Assembly (NCBI RefSeq): GCF_032062135.1
Contig: NC_092860.1
Location: 153,884,703-153,948,702 of the forward strand
DNA from: Pyxicephalus adspersus
Taxonomy: Eukaryota; Chordata; Amphibia; Anura; Pyxicephalidae
Length of the DNA stretch: 64,000 bases
Reading direction: 5' to 3'
The notes under the pieces were generated by a model that ran no database searches, was not told where the DNA came from, and saw only the letters and a list, made by a program, of their open reading frames with translations. The translations under genes and the position numbers were made by a program. This document shows, piece after piece, positions 22,846-34,052 of this stretch. The stretch's first letter is position 1, and each line of letters begins with the position of its first letter.

Positions 22846-23559
22846 CTCACTGCCTGCTTCCTGTCCCTGCACTACTCTGATGGGCAGTGCTACATGTGAT
22901 CCATCTTTTATAGAGGCATCTAAGTGCCCACAGCTTAAAAGCTTGTTGATTGGCTGCTCTGCAGCCTTTTAGCAAGCTTCATTAAATGCTCGACTACCGA
23001 ACTCGAACCCAAACTTTTCCCACGAAGTTCAGGCTCGGGTACCCAAAATCGCAAAGTTCGGTACAGACTGGAACTTTACAGTTCGGGTTCACTCAACACT
23101 AGTTAGAGGCAATTCTATCCACCAGCTTCAGTTTAGGGGCCTATTTATTAAGCCAAAAACACCTAAAAGTAAGTTTTTAGTGTTAGTAAGTATCAGATTA
23201 CCCTTGCACTAGGCTGCTTACCCATGGGTGTGCTATATAGGCTTCTGGGCCTAAGGAAAGTATGGAATCTGAAATTATGAATCTGCCCCACCCTGCTTTT
23301 TCGGATTCTCAGTAAAACCAGCACCAGAACAGAAATTCTGAATAACCAGCAGAGAACCCTAAAAGTTCCCTGGTGAAACAACATTGCTGGTTTCTGAGAT
23401 ACCTCGGGCCCACAGAGTGCCCATCCAGAACTCCATCTAGTAACACAGGTGACCTTTTTGTCACTGTGTTACACAGAGCCAGAGGTCATACACATAAATC
23501 ACTCTGGCATACAAAGTAACTATGGGTATTTCCAATTAAGGGTTACAAGAATTGCCAAG

Positions 23560-24180
23560 TGAAGAGATGTTCAGGAAGAACATAACTGATCCAATGGCTG
23601 ACCATTGGGGAACACCAACAGGGAGGAGAACAAGAGAGAAGAAAACAAACTAGTAAACAAGAAAAGCCCAGTATGACTGATACCAATAAAGTTCAGAATC
23701 CAGAGTAGAAAAGGGTGATCAAAATTGTCAAAAGCAGAGGTATGATCTAGGAGAAACAGGAGAGAAAAGTGGACTGGTTGAATACCAGATTGAAGTGGGT
23801 TGATAAGTTGATGTTCAGATAGTCGGTCAGTCTTTTATGGACAAGACACTCACAAAGTTTGGAGACATATGGAAGGAGGGACAGTAGCTAAAACGTAGAG
23901 AGGGATCTAGTCAAGGATTCTTCAGAATTTGGAGAACAGTTGCATGCTTAAGGGGAAAATACCAGTAAAAAGGGAGAGGTTTAACTGTTCAGTGTAGGGA
24001 CCAGGGTGGAGGAGTGGGCAAAGAATAGACCATAGGGGAATGATCAAGTGGATAAGTAGTAGATGGAGAAGCCAAAACAGAGGAGACTTTGTTTAGGCTA
24101 ACAAAGCTGAAGGAGGTTTGTGATAACTTACAGGTGGAAGGGGTAGATGTGGTAGAGTTACACAGTGAGACATCACTTTT
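23560..24180 (-). mobile_element. L2-type LINE fragment (reverse transcriptase)
   Basis: The - strand gives, in order, LNKVSSVLASPSTTYPLDHSP (about 24,040-24,100; first 20 residues match the L2 block before RT), then LLDHTSAFDNFDHPFLLWIL near 23,700-23,760 and VLPVGVPQWSA near 23,610. The DHTSAFD and GVPQ blocks are RT motifs A-region and B of L2/Rex-type LINEs. Frames shift between pieces. The piece at 49,240-49,625 has the same VSSLLSSSPSTTRPLD block on the + strand. Confidence 0.75.
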
Positions 24181-24224
24181 TATTTTTATGTTTTTCTCTG
24201 TGTTTTTTTTTTTTTGTTGTTTTG

Positions 24225-24535
24225 AAGAAAAGAGAGAAAAAGGGAAAGAGGAATATGGGGGGGGGGGGGGGGGCAGAGGGGTAGAAATACAAGCAAAAGA
24301 GATGGGGTGGTGGAGAGGGAAGATAAGGGGGAGAAGAGAGAGTGAGGGGAGAGAAGACAGAGGGAGGAAATAGAAGGAAGTTGATGGAAAAGTGAGGGTT
24401 GCCGCTATAGGGGAAAGAGGGGAGAAAGAAAAGGAGGAAATGAGAGACAGAAGACATGGAACAATAAATTAAGGACAGAGTTAGTGGGACGGGGGTTGGT
24501 TTGGAATAGAGAGACAGGGAGAGAGAGAGAAGAGT
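24225..24535 (+). repeat. Polypurine tract with long G run
   Basis: Nearly all G/A on the + strand for about 300 bp, including an uninterrupted run of G of about 18 near 24,257-24,274. Open frames here (poly Gly/Glu/Arg on one strand, Pro/Ser on the other) are composition artefacts. Confidence 0.9.
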
Positions 24536-24539
24536 ACAC

Positions 24540-25048
24540 CAGTTCCTCACAGTATACTTCTACTATCCCATATAGAGACTAAAGATTCTCTGCTGGTCTA
24601 AAATCTATCTCTCCTCTTGCCTCCCTTAAGACTATCCTGAATATTTCTTCTCTGGGCTATGTAATTTGTTCTCCATCCTCCATCTCTCCTCTAATGAGCT
24701 ACTCCAGGTCAGCCAGCAATTTTGCCCCAGTGTTTTGGGCTGCATGCTGTGCTTTGGGCTGCGTAGGTCCCACTACTTAAACAGGCCAGTGAGCTAGAAT
24801 AAAGGAGGGCATAGAGAACAGGGCAGGGGTACATATGTAAACAATAGAAGGCCACCACTAATACCATTAACAGATATCAGAAAACATTTGTAGGACAATA
24901 ACTAGTTAAGCTTTCAGCTTGAAACAGCCAGAGGATTTATAATATTATCCAGCTAAATAAAATAGTTTATTCTGGATGTAAAGAATGATGTCACTGTAAT
25001 AGATTACCTCAAACATTTCTTCTCCAGTCTGAAATAATCTCAGATATT
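24540..25048. other. Upstream region of the V2R gene, no feature recognised
   Basis: Non-coding sequence between the purine tract and the possible TATA box. No repeat family recognised. Confidence 0.4.
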
Positions 25049-25057
25049 GTATATAAA
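25049..25057 (+). promoter_or_regulatory. Possible TATA box of the V2R gene
   Basis: GTATATAAA lies 73 bp upstream of the proposed start codon. The spacing would give a short 5' UTR. Unsupported by anything else in the sequence. Confidence 0.35.
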
Positions 25058-25121
25058 CTGCTGGAGATGATCCCCGTCCAATGCAGAGGAAACTTACAGC
25101 TGTCAGTGACTGTCCTCTGTC

Positions 25122-25366
25122 ATGGAGGGATTTCTGATCCTCATTGTCCTTTCTGGGTTCCTGTCCATATTACAAGGACTATATCTTACTATCAACATAA
25201 CAAAGGGTTCACCTGTGTGTCGCCTCACCCCTGCGTATCCTTTGATGGAATATGAGTATTACCAGAGAGGAGACGTCATTATCGGAGGGCTCTTTTCTGT
25301 ATACACTTCTACTAAAATGCTTCCAGTGTTCGGGGGTGCATATGTATTACCATATCATTGCTCCCA
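25122..25366 (+). CDS. V2R exon 1: signal peptide and start of flytrap domain
   Basis: ATG at 25,122 opens MEGFLILIVLSGFLSILQGL, a typical signal peptide. It continues with PVCRLTPAYPLMEYEYYQRG and DVIIGGLFSVYT, the V2R N-terminal block (CRL...GDLIIGGLFPIH). An N-glycosylation site (NIT) lies at residues 24-26. The donor GTAAGT follows at 25,367, leaving two bases of a split Gln codon. The next in-frame ATG is too far downstream to keep the signal peptide, which supports this start. Confidence 0.88.
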
Positions 25367-26285
25367 GTAAGTACATTATCATTTTTTGGGGGGTTTAGAG
25401 GATCCCCCAATATTTTACTGATATATAGCAGCACTATATTACCCACCAGATTTCTGTCTACATTAATTCTTGTATTGATTTCTATTTATTTTTCACATTT
25501 CACACTGACAAGTTTATTTGCTTCCACTTATGTATGTCTGTCCTAACAATGATATTTTTTTCCCTTTAAGATGCAAAAAAAAGAAGTAATTTGTCAGAAA
25601 TCCAGATATACCTGTGTGTCATGTGTATTCTTGCAACAGTGTATGGTAATGTGTGTGTCATATACAACACACACTGCTCAGGCAGAGATGTGATCAGGAT
25701 GGTGAAGTCCTCAGGGAAGAAATGTGATGACACTGTAATGTAAAGAGCAGGAAATGTGAATTCAGCCTGTGTGTGTGTCTCTACATGGGTGGAAGCATCC
25801 AATAAATCCATCAGTTCTGCGGACATTCACTCCATATGAAGCACCAACCAATTTCCACCAATCAGAATATGTGCCGGGGGAAATAAAAAATTCACAGCCG
25901 ACAGATTCACCCAATTTTGTGTTCTGTTTTCAACATTTATTTTAAATAAAATAAAGTTTATTTTTATTTTAAATAAATTCCCAAACCCAGAACATAACCA
26001 TGAATATAACTTCACCTGTAACATAAACTCCCGCTCATTGATCTCTTCTATCTGCATAAAATTGCACAATTTGGAAAGAGCCCAACCACAGAACATGCTG
26101 CATGCTGTTAATGAGCCTTATGTTTCTGGCTTTGGAACATATACAAGCCAGAAAAATCCAAATTTCCTAAATTGAGCAGTACACGTGGCAGATCAGAGGC
26201 TGTCTCTCCTGCTTTTCATCATTGAAAATGATCCCTAATATTATTAATGTATAATAAATGATATGATTTTCATTTTTTTCTACAG

Positions 26286-26577
26286 GTTGAATGCATTAGA
26301 ATATGAATTGCTGATGGCATTTTTCTTTGCCATTGATGACATTAACGAGAGCCCTGAGTTCCTTCCCAACATTACTCTGGGCTATCACTTGTTTGATACG
26401 TGTGGGTATAATATCAAAGCGATAAGTTCCGTTCTAAAGATTCTGACTGGTAATAAGAGGAGAGTTCCAAACTACTCCTGTATGGAAGGCACTGAAGTTG
26501 CTGGATTTGTGGGTGATACCACACTCCCACCGACAATTGCTGTGGCTGACATTCTGAATATGTATCAGTACACACAG
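26286..26577 (+). CDS. V2R exon 2: flytrap lobe 1
   Basis: Acceptor TTTTTTCTACAG is followed by the last base of the split Gln codon. The text LNALEYELLMAFFFAIDDIN and SPEFLPNITLGYHLFDTCG is the highly conserved V2R/CaSR-like block. GDTTLPPTIAVADILNMYQY precedes the donor at 26,578. It is 292 bp, ending at a codon boundary. The reading frame is open and residues look conserved. Confidence 0.92.
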
Positions 26578-27975
26578 GTAGATTGTCTCTTCTGAATATG
26601 TCATATATGTTATTTAGAGGCTATCAAAAGCAAATTAAATCTCCAAATGTAAGTAAAGTTAATTCTCAAAACATCTTGTTTATTTTCATTGTAAGCTCAG
26701 AAAACAGTGTGCAAAGTTATAAGTGCCTAAATGCAAAGCCAGACCCCTTCTGTAGGGAAGTCATTTGCAGTGGTCTCTCTGCAGAGGTCTCTGATACCCC
26801 GTAGAGTCAGACCTATAGCTCTTCAATCATCAATGCCCTTACTCATTTGGAGATTTCTAGTTCTGACCCAGTTCAACACCTTTGTTTTGGTTCCCTTGAC
26901 ATGTATCTGATTTTAACTAAACATTTATTTGTTCTTTGTAATAAAAAAACAATGATGGTATGATCACATCCAGCATATACTGTCCTTAATAACAACTCTG
27001 GGTGAGACAGTGACCATGCTAAATAACTTACCCACAGCTAAGAGTTAGGTGAGTCCACGGCTCTGCTTGTGTTGTCTGACACAGGCAGATATACAAATCC
27101 TTTGGCAGAGAAACTGCCTCCAATATGTATTTTTGGGTGTTTACATGTTTGTCTGGAGTTGAGGTTTAAGGCCCAGGTAGAAGAATGGAAGAGGAGCTTC
27201 TCAAACTAATGCAGCACCATCTCTGCGGAAGCTCATTGTAGGATAATGGGTTCTCCTATCAGGTCTAATGGGCCCTGCCACCTACAAAGGAGACTAAAGT
27301 CTATAGTCTGGACTCGAAAATATACTGGGACACCAGTGGCTTTATTAACATCCTATAGGCACAGTGGGATAAAAGTGTTATTTAAAATACTGCAGCAGGT
27401 TTTACAGTGACAAAGACAATCAAGAATAACACTGAAGAACTTCTCAGTAATACAGAACAATACTCAGATCTGTTTGTTCCATTTATAAGGAATGTTGACC
27501 CATAAAACACTGTGTGAATGGAAAATGTAGTTATATGTTAATAAAGATCATCAACAAAGTAACATCAAACTCAAATGTAGACTTCAGGTATGTACCATAA
27601 TAGGTAGAATTGGCTAGTGTCAGGACATTACATGAGCACTTAGGTAACCAATAGAAAGTGACAAGGCAGGTTTTATCCTGCAATAATTAGAGTTTATTAT
27701 CTGAGGGACAGTACAGCTCCAGATGGCAGTGGAAACATCCAGTTCCAAAATTCTTCTTTGTAAGAGAAGGATGGCATTAAAAATTACACGTAGAAGCAAT
27801 TCAAATCATTTAAGCTTCCAATCCTCCCTTAAATAAAGACTTTGTTGCTACCTTGGCTTTGCTGCACATTCCTGGAATTGATTATTTCATGCACCTTCCA
27901 TTCAATGGCCTGACAAAAAAAATGCCAACACATAAAATAATGATTGTATAAACCTCCTATATGGTGTTTTTTCAG

Positions 27976-28764
27976 ATCAGCCATCGAGTCACTAACCTTC
28001 TCCTGAATGACAAAGAGAAGTTCCCAAACTTTTACAGCACCAACCTGAATAGTTGGGTTTGGTATGAAATGGTTATAAAGTTTCTGAAAAAGTTTAGATG
28101 GAATTGGGTTGGAATCATCACATCGATTGATGGCGTTGAAGAAGCAGAACTACAGAAGCTGACAAAAGAGATGACTCGACATGGGATCTGTATAGAATTT
28201 GTCATCCACCTGACTGACAATGAGGACACTAACAGAAAGAATGTGCAGACTATTGAAACGTCTACGACCGATGTTGTCATTTTATGTGGCCATTTTTTAT
28301 ATCAATATATAGTATTTTTTAAGAAATCCAAAGTTCTCAGACAAAATATGACATTAATTCTCAATCAGTTATGGGATGTTATGGAATTTCCAGAAATCAG
28401 CCTAAAGGAAGCATGTAACTGCAGCATTATACCAACACACCCTCCCTACAACATTCCTAGATTAGATACTTATATGTATAACGCCCATCCATCCAAACGG
28501 CCAACTGATCCGCTGCTGGAAGATATTTGGTTAACTCATTTTAATTGTCCTTCTTCTAATAAGTATAAAATGAATTTGCTCGGATTATATTTGCAGTTCT
28601 CTAATGTCACCTGCACCGGAACAGAGCCGCTAGCATATCGCTTCAGTAACAAAGGTGATGCAAGGTTTTATTATATCTACACCGCAGTATACTCACTGGC
28701 TTACACTTTACACAATATGAAGCTGAGCATAAATAAATCTGGAAAATATGAATTAAGAGAAAAA
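27976..28764 (+). CDS. V2R exon 3: main flytrap exon
   Basis: Acceptor GTTTTTTCAG at 27,966-27,975 is followed by ISHRVTNLLLNDKEKFPNFY, the usual start of V2R exon 3 (ISYG...LSDK..FP.F). WNWVGIITSIDGVEEAELQK, TTDVVILCGHF, and EDIWLTHFNC follow, then FYYIYTAVYSLAYTLHNM. The donor GTAAGT is at 28,765. It is 789 bp, 263 codons, no stop. Typical size for this exon. The SLAYTLHNM block normally contacts the hinge of the flytrap. Confidence 0.93.
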
Positions 28765-29704
28765 GTAAGTTACTATCCTGACTGTTCTGTGTCTAAAATG
28801 TATTCTGGTTAGAATAAAAGAAATATTTTGGGCAAATGGCATTTCATGAAATTGACCATTAATATTTGATCCCCAAAACAAAATCAAAACTCATCATGTA
28901 ATATTATGAAATCACCAGAACAAATTGTCTTCTAATCATTAGAATGCCAGTAGTAAATTTATCAGATCCATCTCAATAAAGGGAATAAAATGTTTAGGAT
29001 GTGGAAACAGGGAGCATACTGCAACAACACAGATCCCGCTCCATACCGCTGCAACAAAATGCCATTCTATACTGTTTACCCCCTACCTTCATCACATCAG
29101 CAAGATCCCCTGTGCAATCACCAGCACTACAGCAAAATACATTTCTGCATCTGCCTGGCACTTCTACAGCGATGCATATGTATGGAATATGTCCCCTACT
29201 GCACCCTTTGGTAATTCACCAGTGACCCCTTTTGTTTCCATGTTCAAGGTACCAAAATGCATTTCTGCAGCCACTGCACTGACTGATTCTCTGCAATGAT
29301 TTGCCACTGCATACCACTTTTCCCAGTGCCAATTAGCTGATATGCCCTTTTGCAGTTTTGCACATTTGCCCAGTGTTCCCTATTATGCCGACCAGCACTA
29401 CAAAAATGTACCTTAAGCATCCACAAGAGCTAATGTGGCCCAGTGGCCCTTACTGCTGCTATACAGACATTCATACAGAATTTACATACACTGCACTGAT
29501 TCACCCTTCTGCCCTTTACCAGCAATGTAAGAAAATACTCTTCCTCATTTATTCATTCAATTAATAAGTATACTTTGCTACATATCTCAAATATCACTTT
29601 TTTACCCAAATCAGAATTATTCTAATATGAATCTTATGTGTATACTGTTAATGTCTGTGATGAATGTGAGTTAATTTATATTAATTGTATTTGTTCTCTT
29701 AAAG

Positions 29705-29917
29705 CTGCACAGATACATGCGCATAGTTCACTACAAGGACCTCACAGAGGAGAACATCACCAATGAGAGAGGAGAATTAACCACTACGTTTTTATTTGGA
29801 AACATAGTGAATTCTGCAAATTTGAATGGATATGTGCTAAGTTATCTGCAGAATACGATTTTGGAAGCAAACAAGATAGAAGATATTCCAGTAAAGCTCT
29901 ATTGGAAACAAGACAAA
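29705..29917 (+). CDS. V2R exon 4: end of flytrap domain
   Basis: Acceptor TCTCTTAAAG is followed by LHRYMRIVHYKDLTEENITN, the family's LH.YLR.VHFK block. TTTFLFGNIVNSANLNGYVL and VKLYWKQDK precede the donor GTGAGA at 29,918. It is 213 bp (71 codons), in phase with neighbours and without stops. Confidence 0.9.
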
Positions 29918-30379
29918 GTGAGAGATTTCTATTGTTTGTGTGTGTTGTATCACATCCCAGATATATCCTAGTAATGGTTTAAAGACTGTGCCTAGGTTCT
30001 CTTGTTCCTTGCTTCACTGTAGTCTAACATTAGAGGATCTATTCTGTGATAGGAGTCAGATGCTCTGTTATTAGGCAGTGAAGGTCATTCGGAGGATCCA
30101 TTAAAATATGTAATATATTCATGAAATAATGTAGACTCTAGGCCACTAATCTGAGAATTTGTTTCTCATCTTGGGGGAATATGGAGCCCTAACTCTGTAG
30201 TCATGAAGGAGAGGACTGATAAAAAATGTGTGCACTGACCTCGCAATTTTTTTTTTGGAATCTGTGAACAGCATATTATAGATAAAAATGAGATTCATCT
30301 TCATATTGATGGCAGTGGTTTTGGCATGGGGTGTCCATCAGCAATATATAGGTGTGATTTTTGGGATTTCTGATCTGTA

Positions 30380-30850
30380 TTGACAGTATTCCTGGAGGAG
30401 GATTTTGGAATCCCACCCTTGTGGGATCACCTTTACTGGGATAAATGGAACTCTCAGACTACAGGAGAGGTGTATGAAGCACACTGAAGACAGTAGTTAA
30501 GGTTGAAACTGACCCCCAGTCAGTTTTATTAAAAGGTTGCATAAGATAAATCAAAACAAAAATAAATCCTAGCCAGTCAGGCACTAACAGATTCCTCTCT
30601 ACCGGTTGGTGGCTAACCTAGCCAACTCAACACAAACGTTCCAGCACCCTTTACTCACATGTAGTACAACAATGGCTCTCACAGGCAGATTCCCTGTGCC
30701 CCAGGTCAGAGATGACTTCCTTCCTCCCCTTCCCTTCTTACCTGCTGCTCACATCTGTGCAATAATTGTTGGCCAGACAAAAACCAAACATTGGCCTGAA
30801 TCAGAACACTTCTGAGTGGCATGCAAAACCCAAGTCTGGAATCCTATCAG
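30380..30850. other. Unassigned repeat-like segment in V2R intron 4
   Basis: GC-richer than its surroundings, with phrases such as CCCAGTCAGTTTTATTAAAA and AGGCAGATTCCCTGTGCCCC. It looks like a transposon fragment, but I could not assign it or find another copy in the window. Confidence 0.25.
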
Positions 30851-31394
30851 ACATGTTGCTGATAAGTTTAGAAAAAAAAATAGTTAAAAGCACATAATAA
30901 AAGTCGGAGATGAAAAGCTTTCCAGTTAGTCCAGTCTCAACATATTATTAGGCAAACTGTATGGAGCCTAGTTAATTAATTAATTAACTTCTGGAGCAAG
31001 CTGTGCTTTGATATGCAAAAAAAAAAAACAACTGCACAATTTGTCTTGGTCATTAAAGCATTAGAAGAGGTTGCAGAAGAGCTCATCCTTTAAAATCACC
31101 TACAAACTCAGCTGTGTTTAGCAAACAATTTCTGATGCAAGTTAAGCAAACCTTCCCCCTCCCGCCATGCAGCACACAAGCAGCAGGAAAGCCATGTTTG
31201 TATGTGAAGCGATATCTCTCTCTCACTTTATGATACAGATTACATGAAGTACTGTACATATGTCATGCATTATGTTATCAGGTGTCTTACTTTTTGCTTA
31301 GCTTGTTAGCCAAATCCATATATTTTAGTCTCTTAAACAGTGAAAAAAACAATTGTTAGCAGAATAATTTGTTAGCTGAGGTATCACTGTATAT

Positions 31395-31397
31395 ACA

Positions 31398-31432
<35 letters not shown>

Positions 31433-31452
31433 TAGATAGATAGATAGATATA
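31395..31452. repeat. (TA)n-(GATA)n microsatellite in V2R intron 4
   Basis: A TATATA run of about 37 bases is followed by several GATA units. It causes Tyr/Ile open frames on the - strand that are artefacts. Confidence 0.9.
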
Positions 31453-31622
31453 TTTGAAATAAAGCTGCTAACAAGGAATTTATATTGGAGGTAGGGAGAT
31501 CTTGAACAGGATCTTGGAGTGTTGGAGTGGGAAAGCAAAAATTTTGGCACATGGCCATCTTAAGGTGTGGTGTAAGCAAGCTAAGATGTCCAACTGTGTT
31601 CCCCGGTGTCGTAGTAGATATA

Positions 31623-31795
31623 GGGCCTGATTTATTAAAGCTCTCCAAGGCTGAACAGGATACACTTTCATCAGTGAACCTAGGTGACCCTGAAAACCTG
31701 GAATGGATCTGGTCCAGCACTGAAAAAATGTACTAACAAAAAGCAAATAATTTTGAAGAAATCCATTCCGTGGACAGCTATAATAAATCAGGGCC
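31623..31795 (+). mobile_element. Small inverted-repeat element (GGGCCTGATTTATTA)
   Basis: Left end GGGCCTGATTTATTAAAG. The right end read on the - strand is GGCCCTGATTTATTATAG. It is 173 bp with interior GTGAACCTAGGTGACCCTGA. It is the most complete of four copies in the window (8,600; 9,345; 46,225). It lies in V2R intron 4. Superfamily not determined. Confidence 0.65.
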
Positions 31796-32679
31796 ATTGG
31801 ATCTAGACAATCATTACCAACCATCTTTCTCCTTGTAAAAGACACTATGGGGGTTGGGATTCCCCTCCTCATTCTGTGTGTAGAAGAGGTGACGGGGACT
31901 CATTCAGAAGGACAGCACCCAATACCTTGCTGATACTACAGCAGTAAGGACGTTTTGAAGAGTGACAGACAAAGAGAGCATTTTTGTTTTTATTGTTTGT
32001 ATTTCTTCCCATTCCCCCTTTTCACAGTAGACAACAAGACTTTATAGTCTGACCTCATATAATAATTACTACTGCCAACATCCTGGTAAGACAAAGACAG
32101 ATAACCAACTACATAGGTGGGACGTTTAAGGCAGTTCACATACACTCTAGATTTAAAAGAACGACAATTTTTATTATACTTCTCACAGTATTTTACTTGT
32201 TAGCCCTATTAAAATTATATATCTTGCCTATTAAAACAATGGATTCAGACTTTTGTGTGAAAATAAAGTAAAAATGTAACTTTTGTTAAAAATCAGGGTG
32301 GAGCTGAATTTGGTAATTCACATTCACTCTGCTGGGAAGATTCACCCTTTCTAATTGTACTAGGGACTATTGTAAATGCCCATTCACACTACTGTATTTT
32401 AGCAATATCCAATATGGCAACACGTTTGGAAAAAAATGTTCTGCTATACCCATGTTACATTAATGCACAGCAAATAATGTGAATAGAGAAACTGCTTATG
32501 TTTTGGATCCGAATGCCAAAACCAATACCAATCTCCCCTCCTACATGGCTGTCCTTAAATGTTGTGAAAAAAGCACTTTCATTTCTTTTAAAATGTGTTG
32601 TCATCCAAATCAATGGGGCATTGTGGGAATTTTTTTGTTGCTTACATACTTTTTGTTAATTCTCTCCTCCTGTTGTGTG

Positions 32680-32850
32680 CTACTTACCCAAATCTTAGAT
32701 TGTAAGCTCTTCTGTCTTGGGCCATCTCCTCCTGTGCCATTGTCTGTGTCTGCTACTTGCAACCCCTTTTTAATGCAGAGCTTTCCGTAATATGTTGACA
32801 CTATATAAATACTGGTTAATGTTATTATTATCATTACTATAATGATGATA
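32680..32850 (+). mobile_element. L2-type LINE or SINE 3' tail
   Basis: GATTGTAAGCTCTTCTGTCT, TTGCAACCCCTTTTTAATGC and CCGTAATATGTTGACACTAT followed by ATAAATAC and TTATTATTAT repeats. This is the well-known 3'-terminal text (TAATATGTTGGCGCTATATAAATA) of interspersed repeats in amphibian genomes. It lies in V2R intron 4. 5'-truncated. Confidence 0.65.
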
Positions 32851-33032
32851 TAATAATGATATAATATTAATAATATTAATAATTGATTTCCTCCTTTCTA
32901 ATAAGGTAGACTGTAGTTCTTACTGTGGGGAACAGTAGATTGGATGGTGCCATTTGAATGTTTTGATTTGAATGGTAATGTTACAGTCAGAAAACCATAG
33001 CAAGATTCTACCCAAATACATTTAACTTTCAG

Positions 33033-33156
33033 ATTCCACAAGCTCGGTGCAATCACCCATGTCTTCCAGGATCAAGAAAAGTTCTAACTAGACGAAATCA
33101 TGTTTGCTGTTACCAATGTGTACCATGTCCTGAAGGGGAAATCTCCAATGTAAAAG
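33033..33156 (+). CDS. V2R exon 5: cysteine-rich domain, first part
   Basis: Acceptor AACTTTCAG is followed by IPQARCNHPCLPGSRKVLTR, then HVCCYQCVPCPEGEISNVK. Six of the nine cysteines of the NCD3G domain are here (RC, PC, CC, QC, PC). The exon is exactly 124 bp, the conserved size for this class C GPCR exon, and splits a codon after its first base. Confidence 0.93.
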
Positions 33157-33997
33157 GTAAAAATACATAGTGACATTGTAAGGGTACAAAAATAAATGCA
33201 TGATCCTAAATATAAAAAAAAAAAAATTCAAAAATCTAAGTAATAATACCTATGAGTATCAGAACCTAAACCCATAGATAGCCCCATTGTGTGCAGGAAA
33301 AGGGCTCTTGGGATTTGTAGTGAAGGGGAAGTAGCAACATCTAAGTCTGCCATTTGGCTCATGTATCAGAAAGATCTTTTTTGGTAAAGTGGACTTTTAA
33401 GGCAGTAAATATAGGACAATGTATATATTAAAAACAATATATACAAAAATAATTACTTGGTTAAAAGCAACATTTATTAATTACAGGCTGGAAAAAGGGC
33501 CCGCATACATTGATTTCAATTTCAATAGTCAGTGAACAATAAGGCGTACAAATGACATCGATAACCATGAATTAACACAATATCATAAAGAAGTAGTGCT
33601 CATGTACATTCCGGTGTGTTCCACAGATTAGATCTGCTTCATCAGGGAACAATGGTGTACAGTGCAAATGAGTTCATTATACACCAAGTTGAAATGGTGC
33701 AACTTAGACCTGACCAGAATACAGTACAAAAACATGGAGGGCTATCATGACCGAGCAAGTGGCGACCAGGCTCAAGCAAGAAGTCTCAAAGATTACAAAT
33801 AAAAGTGCAGGGAGTAGAGAGAGACGTTTGTAATGTATTATACCAATAAAGATCTAATCCAAACAACACCAGAAGGGGACAAATGTTGGGCAATTTGCAG
33901 ACTCCAGTAAATAAATGATGACTCCTGGCATAATGACTAGCTCCCTAGATGTCTGGAAGCTTGTGATAATCTGGCAACTAGAGATCTTGGAATATTG

Positions 33998-34048
<51 letters not shown>

Positions 34049-34052
34049 ATTT
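33998..34052. repeat. (TA)n microsatellite
   Basis: An almost uninterrupted TATATA tract at the left edge of the intron 5 inverted repeat. Confidence 0.9.

Larger units (their letters stand above)
18709..23101 (-). mobile_element. hAT transposon, full-length but inactive (copy 2)
   Basis: The left end is TAGGGATGAGCTAACACTC. The right end read on the - strand is TAGTGTTGAGTGAACCCGA; the first 15 positions agree at 11. The flanking 8-mers GTCAGAGG (18,701-18,708) and GTTAGAGG (23,102-23,109) differ by one base. That is the 8-bp target duplication expected of hAT elements. A transposase lies on the - strand, and four subterminal repeats of about 90 bp lie next to the right end. The element is about 4.4 kb; all transposase frames are interrupted. 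Confidence 0.9.

Noticed and set aside
24173..24550. 125-codon Ser/Pro/Leu-rich frame on the - strand
   Set aside because: Translation of the polypurine tract.
25358..25826. Open frames in V2R intron 1 considered as extra exons
   Set aside because: Exon 1 and exon 2 already join within a conserved block; these frames have no V2R residues.
28990..29225. Two 74-codon + frames in V2R intron 3
   Set aside because: Overlapping frames with no V2R similarity; exon 3 joins exon 4 in phase without them.
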